NCBI RefSeq assembly: GCF_026914185.1
Contig: NC_070571.1
Coordinates: 4,526,001 to 4,590,000 of the forward strand
Direction: 5' to 3'
Length of the DNA stretch: 64,000 nt
Source of the DNA: Puccinia triticina
Taxonomy: Eukaryota > Basidiomycota > Pucciniomycetes > Pucciniales > Pucciniaceae
The stretch's first letter is position 1, and each line of letters starts with the position of its first letter. This document shows, piece by piece, positions 55,447 through 64,000 of this stretch. The position numbers and the translations under genes were made by a program. The notes beneath the pieces were generated by a model. That model ran no database searches. It was not told the origin of the DNA and was given only the letters and a program-made list of their open reading frames with translations.

Positions 55447-56245
55447 GAGGATGATTATTTTACCACAAACAGCCTCAAGCCGTAAATCATAAGTGGTAGG
55501 ATTTATGTGGCAAAACCGCGCGAAAACTGTGTACGATCAAATCGGTTGATGAGAGCGATGCGGAGAGAAGAGATAGGGATCCATCCATCCTTAGCTTAAC
55601 AATGCCCCTCGAACGGAGGGTCCGTGGTAAGGGCGGCTTCCCCGCTAGTGCCAATGCTACACAGCGAGATATGGAATGCATCCGAACGTGACCTTTTTGT
55701 GTCAAGAGACCAGAATTGAGGCAAGTTTGCATTTGCGGCGTCTGCACGTCAGAAGGAGTTGTTCATGGGATTATCAAGCCTTGCACCCCTTTTGTGCAAC
55801 TTGTGTTACGATGTTTACTGCGTAGCTGGCGGAGAACTGGCCCCATTTTAAAGCCTGACTCTTGATCAAGTGATCAGAGTTGCTACTCAAAATGTGTTTC
55901 CAACCCAAATGGTATTCTTTGTTTACGTGTAGTGTCAGGCGGGGATTTCCCCAGTGCCACCGCCAGCCACCACCGCGACCCGAGTCACAAAGCCCCGGCT
56001 GGCTTCCCGAATCCCGACCCGGTTGTGATCACAGCCGGCTTCTGCTTTGAACGGGAACCATGAACGTGAAGAACGGGAGCCGTGAACAAAAGGGCGGGAA
56101 CCGTGAACATGAAGACCGTGAACCTCGGGCCGTGTGCAGGGTGGTGCTGTGACAGGGATGTGACATGTTCCGCCAGCCCATCACACCACTTGAGCGGAAA
56201 CTCACCAGCCACGAAAAACCCACCAGAAGCCAAGAACCGCCCACG
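55447..56245. promoter_or_regulatory. Shared divergent promoter region
   Basis: About 800 bp between two head-to-head host genes; it presumably holds both promoters. No clear TATA or operator motif is seen. Confidence 0.45.
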
Positions 56246-57893
56246 ATGACCCCGTCGAGCCTGCTTGTCCTGGCCGGACTGCTACTATCCACCAGCCTCG
56301 CCAACGGACAACTGGCCGCAACCCTGTTTCTGGACGAACCAGGCCGAGGAGCAGCTGACCAGCCCCAGCCGAGCGCCCAGCTGTCGACTTCTGAACTCAA
56401 TGCGATCCTCTCTCACAAGCTAAACATCTCCCAATTCGAAAACCTCCCTGCCTCCCTCCATCCAACCACCCAAAAATCTCAGCTTGTTCTCGGTAACCCC
56501 CACTCCGACCTGCCCCTCTCTGGAGATCATCCCTCGGCCTCTGCAACACCCAAGCTGTTTATCGCGCTCTATGGCAACGATGGTCAGAGTTGAGTACTCC
56601 GAGATACAAGCTGTCTACTTGTATTCTCTTGGCTGACTGAGCTGGGTGATAACCATGATCGATTTGCAGCCATCCTGCCGGCCGAATTTCTCGCGCGATC
56701 GCTGAGGTTCAGCGTGCCCAACCCACCAGAAACACTGAGTTTTGATGCACTGATCTCGGTCTACATCGGCCGGATAATCGACAGTCTGCATTTACCGATC
56801 GACTCGATTCCCGGTGTCAAAGACTTCATCCAGGCTTACCACGATGGGATGGGCCTCCCACTCGCTCAAAACCTGCTCGATTGGGCCGCCGATTGGCCGG
56901 ATTCAATCCCCAGTTGGACCCGCTGGGCTGCTGATCTTTCTCAATCTTCTAAAAATTTTCCTGAGTCTATCGAACCCGAAACTAAGTTCAGTCAGGCCAT
57001 CAAGGAATATGGTACCCTAGATGGCGTCAGTCCCCACTACCCCTCGATCACTCACAAGAGTTTACCCTAACATTCGTTCTTTCCATCGACAGCCGGCGTA
57101 TCAAATAATGGATGACCTCAAAACGCTTGATAAATATTTACAAAACGGTACTCCGGGGCCGATCACATTTATGCGTTTAGCAGGACTCCAAGAAGTGCGT
57201 CGACGATATGGGGAGAGTTCGATCCAGTACCGGACAAGTATCACCGCGATCCAGGGATTATTGAGAGCGGTGATAGAGGCAGGGGGTGTGTCGGGGAAGG
57301 AGACGATAGTGATCGGGATACCAGGCCAACTGGTGCATGCTCGCCTGGGCAAACGGACCGAGCTGTCGATTCTGTCTCCATTCAAGACCTCCGAGCAGAG
57401 CTTTGTCCGCCGCGAACTCATCGACCGTCGCCGATCTATCTTCGGATCCCAGTCCATCCCCATCATCCCTAGCAGTCGTAAATGCTTCCCCACTAAGACC
57501 GAGTGCCAATCCGCCTCTGATGCTTGTAACGGACACGGGCAATGCGTCCAGGGCCAGAAAACCTCCGGCGGGAAATGCTTCGTTTGCGCCTGTGAGAAAT
57601 CTAGAGACGTTAAGACTGGTAAGGTCACTTATTGGTCCGGCGATACCTGCCAGAAACAAGATATCTCCAGGTCTGTCGTCCCCCCTTTCTCTCTCTTCTC
57701 CACTAAAAATGGACTACTTTTGCTGACCCCTGGACACGTGGCTTTCTGTAGTGGGTTTGTCTTGTTGGTTGGATCTGCTTTCCTCCTTATCGTCTTATTC
57801 GCCCTCGCAATTCGTCTATTAGCCTCCGTTGGCTCCGAAAACTTGCCCCAGCAGTTAGCGTCTATTAACGGCCATAGCAAAAAAATCGACTGA
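56246..57893 (+). CDS. Vps3844 (DUF3844)-domain membrane protein
   Basis: Three exons: 56246-56582, 56670-57025 and 57093-57893, with introns of 87 and 67 nt and matching phases. The ATG at 56246 gives a clear signal peptide (MTPSSLLVLAGLLLSTSLANG); an in-frame ATG at 56165 would bury it. A luminal domain follows, then a Cys-rich EGF-like module (CFPTKTECQSASDACNGHGQC...CFVCAC...YWSGDTCQKQDIS, as separate motifs), then a C-terminal membrane span (FVLLVGSAFLLIVLFALAI) and a short cytoplasmic tail. This Cys pattern followed by one membrane span is the hallmark of the fungal Vps3844/DUF3844 family, linked to vacuolar sorting or ER lumen function. About 497 aa, frame intact. Confidence 0.88.
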
Positions 57894-60800
57894 TCTCTCT
57901 TCTCTGCTGTCTCCTTTTTTTCTCTCTTCTTTTTCTTAGTTCGACAATCAAAACTTTTTAGATTATTTCTTTTGTCTTTCCTCTGCTTTCCTTTGTGGTT
58001 TTTTGTTTTCGCGAGTTACTGAAAATTGTACTAAGAAACTTTCCGTTCTTTTGATAATAAATAACATTTGCAACAGACAACAACAATGTGAATTCTGGTG
58101 CATAGGTCATGTCACACGTAGAAATGAAATACTAGTTTTTTTTAACCAAGCATCTAGAAGAAAGGGAAGTAGAGGGACTTTGTTATTCATACCTAGAGAA
58201 CCATATTATTAGACGACCTTGTCCATGTTTTGAAATGTTCTGGCGGGCTAGACATCTCTCAGTCTCCGTTACCATCCTCCATCTTGGCTCTTCACTCTCA
58301 TCCGACCTCTCGAATCAATTCAAAACAGGGCTGCAAAACGACCTTCACTTGCTTTGCTTAAAAAAAAAGGTAGGGTACATAAACATTATCTTGAGGGCTG
58401 GATACACACATGACTGGGAAAACTCATGCAGCTGGATGATGGTTCGTCAGCCTCGTCTAAGAAAAACAGATGGATGGCACCACCAGAAACCAGATGGCTG
58501 GATACGATTATAGTGTGTCTGATGCTGACGCCTAAATATCTGCAGGGAGTGGGTGGGACTTGATGAGGATGACATAAAATACGTGTGCATTTTTTGAAGC
58601 ACTGGCTCGCTCGCTCAGCTAAATAGTCGTGGCTCGACGAGACCGATGTCCAGGACTTGAGAGGACGCTGAATATAGTGTTTCCCTTGAGATTGACTTAT
58701 AGGGGCTCATGTTCCGGCTTTGCCATCATAACCAAATCTATTCTTTGACGTAGGGAGAAGCACATTAATCAATATTTATGTGCACAAGTAGCGCTATGCA
58801 TCAGTTACGGGACAATTCAGATGTTCTCCCCGTTTTACATGATCACGGACGACCATCTCTTTGGAATCTCTCCCCCTTCATCCCTGATTTCCCTCTTGTC
58901 AACTTCAACTTTTCCGGTAAAGATGGCTCCTGTCACAGTCGAGGGGGGCATTTTAGATTGTTATGTATGAGCCTCCACTTGGACATATAATTGCAGACGA
59001 GTGCAGCCCATACATAAATACACGACGCAAATAAATTTAAGACTCATAATCATTTGCTTTTAGATTGCATAGAGGTGATTGGCCAGCTAGCTTGCCGCGG
59101 CTTCTTTCCGGCCGGCATGCATAGCAGTCTTGCGGAAAAGCTAATCAGCTCACTTGACGATGATCGGTGGCTCAAGCCACAGGATGGATGGTATATGTTG
59201 TTGAATCGAGACAAACCAACGCCCAAGCAGGCTGCTGCAACGTTGGGGTGGCGCGGCGGGTTGCGGGAGAAGATGGTTTAAAGGGTGGAGGCTCTGCATG
59301 GCTTTGCCCAGTTGGAACTGGTGCGCCGGCCGTTGGCGGCAAGAGATAATTGTACTAGTAGATGTTGTTGAAGTCTTCATGGATCGAGCTCGACCCTGAA
59401 CTCTGAATAATTTGGCCGACGGCTGCTCGATGACTGCTGACACAACCGGCGTAGCATTGCACTTGCCGATATACTTTAAGTTGTCCTAGATCTAAATCCT
59501 GAATCCTGAATGGTCGGCGTAGGAAAACCCAGCCAGAGGATTCTTTCCCACCGGCCCAAGCTATAACAGTTGACCTCCTGCTTCTAACATCAAATGCTGT
59601 ACGGAACTTTAAATGCTTGAGGCCGAAGAGAGGATGTTGGAGGTAGACCGTGAGTGAAAAGTATGAAATGGAGAGTCCTAATAAATGATTAACTTGCCTC
59701 CACCTCTTGTCCGCAGAGGATCACAAAATAGCCTGGGTTGATAGATCCAACTCCTCTGAGTTCCTGTACCCCTTTCACAATTTTGAATGAGAAGAAGAAT
59801 ATTTGCAATCGAGTCTCACTGCGAGCAGCTGCGAGCTCCAATATCTAGAGCCAACTGAATCATGAAGATCATTCATGCATCCCCCAACAACAACCCCTTG
59901 ACTGATTGACTGGGAAACTTCCTTGGCGGCGTCCCGGCACCCAATTCTTGTTGTACAATCCATATTCCCTTTTTTTGCCGTCGTTGATCGGCTGAAGTAC
60001 ATTAAGACGACATCCTCTCTCCCCCCCCAAAAGAAAAAAAATAGGCCGAAGGAAATTATGCTGACTTCTCCTTTCGGAAATCCGATTGTCTTTCTTTCTT
60101 TTTAAGGCACAAGGATATGTAGTAGTACTGGCTATCGTATCGTGTCGTATGTATACCAAGAGTATCGAAGGCTGCCGAGATTGTTCTACCAAACTCTTGC
60201 TCAGCCGATTGATGATGTTTGAATCTGAGCTTCAACTGGGGGATAGCTTTAGCCTGGAGAACCCATAGAGTTTTCACCCGTGCGCCCCCTTCGCGTTCTC
60301 GGATAGCCTCACCATCTTTAGCACGCCCAGGAAATTTCAAGTGCATCAACCTACTTAACTCCCTCCCCCTCTTTCGCTTTAGTATTAAAGTACTGTTGAC
60401 AAGCCTTGCCTTTGCTTCCATCATCATCATCAGAAGCATCATCCGGAGCCCAATGTCACACTAAAACTTATGTTCCTGCTTGAACTTTCCTCCCCGACCC
60501 ACGTCGTTCGTCTAGTGCATCTTTTGTAGCACAACTTTCGGTACATAATCCTTTAATTCAAGGGCCAATCTTGGGCGTGCAGAATAGCCAAGACACCATG
60601 TATTAACGTTTACGTCACCATCATACAGGCTCTCCTTAACCTCTTGTGACCTCTTGAGACCTCTTGTGCTGAGATTATATAAAGGCAGGCGCAACTCCCT
60701 CCAGTCTGCAAAACTTTTGTCCCCTCTTGATTGCCAAGGCCATTGCTATATCCACTCGACAAGTTCACCCACAACTTTCAGGAAATCTGGATTACAAATT

Positions 60801-61470
60801 ACCATTCCGATCCCAGACAACTTTCCGCACGTTTTGTGGCTGAAATTGTGATACGCAGATAAATAAAACTTGGTGGGTATCATCCTTCCATCTGGTCCTC
60901 TCCACCTCCTTCTTGTCTATACCCAGCAAGATACGATTTTCGCCCTATTGGCTTTCATCAATGCCCCCCCTCTCACCTCGCCCCAACCTGGCCGGGGCCT
61001 TGGTGAATATGAATACCGCTCTTGGAATTCCGCTATCATCAGCTATCTTAATTGCCCCTGTCCCCCCCCCCCCCTAAGAAATTCCATAGGTCGTTGGATT
61101 GACATTCTCTCTAGTTTATCTTGTAACTGCAGATACTTTGGAGGAATTTAAACCAAGATTTTCTCAAAATCATCGAATCCAATAATCCTCTCGATTTGTC
61201 CGGTTGGAATTCCAACAAAAAGAAAAGAAAAAACTGCAGGTTAGCCGCTGCCCCGTTGATCCACTCATGAAGAAATTTATCTTCCTTCTCTGGCTGTTGC
61301 ATAAAAGACCAGAAGCTCTAAGATAATCATTCTTTTTCTCCTACTTCACAATCCAATTCAACAATCAATCCAAGCCAAAATCCTTCGGACTGCTGCCGCT
61401 GGTGTCATACCTCTCTCCCTCTTGTCAAGCCACAGTTGTTCCGATTTGAGGACTCGTTCCGGAATTATCA
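57894..61470. other. No gene recognised (3.6 kb)
   Basis: Short open frames only. There is a TATA-like TATATAAA at 60676-60683 and CT-rich stretches near 60880-61070 and 61320-61440, which look like promoter or 5' leader sequence. No conserved protein, RNA gene or repeat can be supported. Confidence 0.4.
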
Positions 61471-62040
61471 ATGATGGAATGTGCCAGTTTTCAATACAAT
61501 CTCTCGATGTCGAACAAACCTTCTTTCGCCTCTAGTGAGCCGGTTTCTCCGGGACGCGACTTACTGGTATTGAGCGTTGGCGGAGGTGGAACAGGGAAGG
61601 GGACAGAGGGGAAATATGCGAAACTGCGCAAGTCGACGAGCCAGTCGAAGTTGATGGTCGTCGCCTTTTCGCTTGGCGAGCGCTGCCGGCGGGTACTAAC
61701 GAAGCGAAAGTCTTCACCACAGTTCGAGATTGACGACCCGGTGGATCATGAGGTTGATCAGATGGCCGAGACGGACGCTGAAAGAGTGCACTCGGATCCT
61801 GCTCATGTCTCTCAGCTCAGCCGGCCGCCGTCCCCCTGCCTCTCTCCAAGACCCTCCTCCATCAGCTCCGCTCGTGTTTCCTACGACTCTTCCTTCATCA
61901 CCCTCAGCTACACCGAATCCGCCCGCAGTAGTCTCAGCTCCGATCTCAGCTTTTGGTGCCGTGGTCTCGACCCCGCTTGGGAATGCGACTTCGGTGCTGC
62001 TAACGATCGTCCAAAAAACCTCGTTTCATCCGCCTCATGA
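61471..62040 (+). CDS. Small Ser-rich protein, unknown function
   Basis: A single open frame of 189 codons starting MMECASFQYN, preceded by a CT-rich leader typical of fungal promoters. It has a Gly-rich patch (VLSVGGGGTGKGTEGKY), a basic segment (LGERCRRVLTKRK), an acidic middle and a Ser/Pro-rich C-terminal half with RVSYDSSF. No domain is recognised; it is probably largely disordered. Third-position G/C preference is stronger than in surrounding sequence, which favours a real gene. No intron is needed. Confidence 0.5.
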   Translation: MMECASFQYNLSMSNKPSFASSEPVSPGRDLLVLSVGGGGTGKGTEGKYAKLRKSTSQSKLMVVAFSLGERCRRVLTKRKSSPQFEIDDPVDHEVDQMAETDAERVHSDPAHVSQLSRPPSPCLSPRPSSISSARVSYDSSFITLSYTESARSSLSSDLSFWCRGLDPAWECDFGAANDRPKNLVSSAS

Positions 62041-64000
62041 CTCTCTGTAAGTCGCAATCTAAATTGTTTTTTCTATCGTATCTTGCCGGTAGACTAAGAA
62101 AGAATCTCCCTCCTGCGGCTAAAACCGGACATTTTGTAGCTACATCAACCCACTGAAAATGAAGAATTCGGAGGAACATAAAAACAACTGGAAAATCAAT
62201 TCGTCCGATTCGAGAATCCGACTCCAAAAAACGCATCCATCGACAATCTTATTAAAACTTCACCGCCGATCTCCTGCCCGTGATAAACACTTCACCAATA
62301 AACCTCAGTTGAGGAGAACGCAACCGCATACTAATCCGAGCTATCAGCCTTCTATCTCGGGCCAGATTCTTCTTCTCTGAAGAACCGTATACCTGTGACA
62401 TTTTTTACTCTACTCATTGCCTGATTCGGCACCGCCGTGCTGATCCATATCTTAGCCCCGACCTTAATTCCTTTTTCGCTCTTTTTTGACCTTCTGCCTG
62501 CTGCAGCTTCTTTCTTTTTATTTGCTCGTTTGTTCGTTTGTAACCTCTTATCCTTTAGCATTCAACTTGGTGGCGTGGAGTTTTCATTTTCCAGAAGACC
62601 TTGCAGGTTTTATTCCTCTTCCGTTTGCTTCTTTCAAGTACTCCTGTAATTTTCCTTAAAGTCACCTAAAACTCGGTTGAAGAGAAACCAAAACGTAAAA
62701 AAAAAGTCTTGATTGGTTGAATTGTTTTCAGCTATAATTAACTTTCCATCTCTTATTTGAATATACTAAAAAATAGGACTCCTTCCATCTCCTTGCTTTC
62801 TGCATTTCAAGTTTAGATTAATTATTGTTGTTCTTGGTTTTGTTTTTGAACAAAAAAAATCCCCACTCAGTCCAGTTTTATTTTCATGTATTGTTAAACC
62901 AAAAGAAATCGTATATTGAGCAGAGATAGTTTCTTCACTACTGCAGTGCAATTCATCCCACTTCATGAGGGGGTGTCTACCCTTTATAGTTGTCTTCACG
63001 AAAAAAATCAGTGATGGGCCAACTCAACAACGCCTCTCTGACGGAAGGTCCGAGGGACCCCACGCGGAGCGCTCTCCTAATTACGGGCGGCGCGGCGTCG
63101 CCGCCAGCCACAGCTGCCACCCACCATGGGGACTCATGAGATAGAGTAAAGCTTTGAAATTGCAAGTTTTTCTTTTCTTTCCCCTATCCAAAACTCGATC
63201 TAACTATGGCTTTTATCTTGAGCCAAATAATAGGTTCATTCTGATTCAGATACCAGAGTATTCAGACTGACCCTTACGATGTCTACCAAGATCATCCCAA
63301 AAGTAAGTTTGATGACTTCAAAAGTAACTTTTGTCAGCCTCGAGCGTGTTGATAAGTTAATGAGAACTATCTCAACACGTCTGCATAAGGCTACAGACTC
63401 CCGGTAATAATGGTTACCTGTGGCAGTGCGTTATGGGGAAATAAGTGTCCCAATTAAGTCTTCTAGCCGCGCGCGGACCTTGCTCCGCTTCCGCTAGGAT
63501 TATCTAGGTAAAGGCCCTCTCTTCTCGAGGATCCCTCAGCTCATTCCGGATTATATTTCATGCACATTGGACCACCAAGCCCAAGCTATTACGACAAAGC
63601 GTTGTGATAGGGGCTTATTCATCATCTCTTCCTGTCTCCCTTTATCCCTTCTCATCTGTTTCTCCAGCTATCTTCACCAATCTCTTTTTCATTGTTTCAT
63701 TTTCCCTTCTCATCTGTTCTAGTATCTTATACTCGCCGTCTGTTATCATTTTCTTATTTGGTGGTGAGTTACATACTTTAGAGACCACCGCTGAAAACTG
63801 CGATGAATTGACCTTGTTTGATCTTGTACTTTAATTTTGGTCCATCATGAGGAGCAATAGGAAAGGTCAATTAAAACGCTTGGTGTGTATTTTAGTCTTG
63901 ACCCAGGCGACCTTCTTGGTGCTCCATGTTCGTTCTTGTTTGTTTCTTTTCTTCTTGCCTCCCTATTGATATTGCTTCACTTATGCTCTTTCCTCGTTTT
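62041..64000. other. No gene recognised (2 kb)
   Basis: Probably the 3' region of the preceding gene and intergenic DNA. An ORF at 63604-63834 is hydrophobic and low in complexity and I do not accept it as a gene. Confidence 0.4.

Noticed and set aside
63604..63834. 76-codon hydrophobic plus-strand frame as a small secreted protein
   Set aside because: It is low in complexity (Ser/Phe/Leu/Ile from CT-rich DNA), has no clear cleavage site and no supporting context.

Overview
Organism: this looks like a repeat-rich basidiomycete genome, most likely a rust fungus (Puccinia or a relative). Genes have many short introns (about 55-110 nt, GT-AG), the flank carries a conserved fungal Vps3844/DUF3844-type membrane protein gene, and there are chromodomain Ty3 elements, a fungal-type Helitron and a Tnp2-type CACTA transposon. 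The species assignment is inference from content only.

Layout: about 50 kb of the window (1574-51126) is one stack of transposons nested inside each other, and each insertion can be read from its target site. A minisatellite built on ACCGGT palindromes (1185-1573, resuming at 51127) was hit by Ty3 element A (minus strand, 967-bp LTRs, TSD CCGGT, native length about 9.5 kb). A's coding region was hit by Ty3 element B (plus strand, 849-bp LTRs, TSD CTGGT, native 7.3 kb). B's 5' LTR was hit by a Helitron (8708-41426, minus strand, exact A|T insertion, native 13.5 kb). One Helitron gene was hit by a CACTA/EnSpm-like transposon (19861-39043, TSD AGA, native about 18 kb). An SNF2-family gene inside that transposon was hit by a 1.2-kb fold-back element (21687-22903, TSD AAT). 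Conceptually removing each insert with one target-site copy rejoins the reading frame or LTR beneath it, which supports the model.

Cargo: the Helitron carries its Rep-helicase gene (13677-18189, broken by one in-frame TGA) plus four paralogous genes with a shared exon plan (9185-10169, 10897-11813, 12353-13204, and 19287-19860 joined to 39047-39705). Their beta-rich pattern suggests OB-fold single-strand DNA-binding proteins, but this is inferred. The CACTA element carries a Tnp2-like transposase (26772-30294), the broken SNF2/Rad5-like ATPase, and four genes or pseudogenes of unknown function. It also has three clusters of the palindrome TTGGACGATCGTCCAA.

Right flank: after element A come more minisatellite, a probable solo LTR (51212-52144), a GGAGTGCA-rich repeat and a 975-bp hAT-like non-autonomous element filled with a related minisatellite (52888-53862). 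Ordinary host genes follow: a RING-H2 protein gene (54382-55446, minus), divergently transcribed from a Vps3844-domain membrane protein gene (56246-57893, plus), and a small serine-rich protein gene (61471-62040). The rest of the right end shows no gene I can support.
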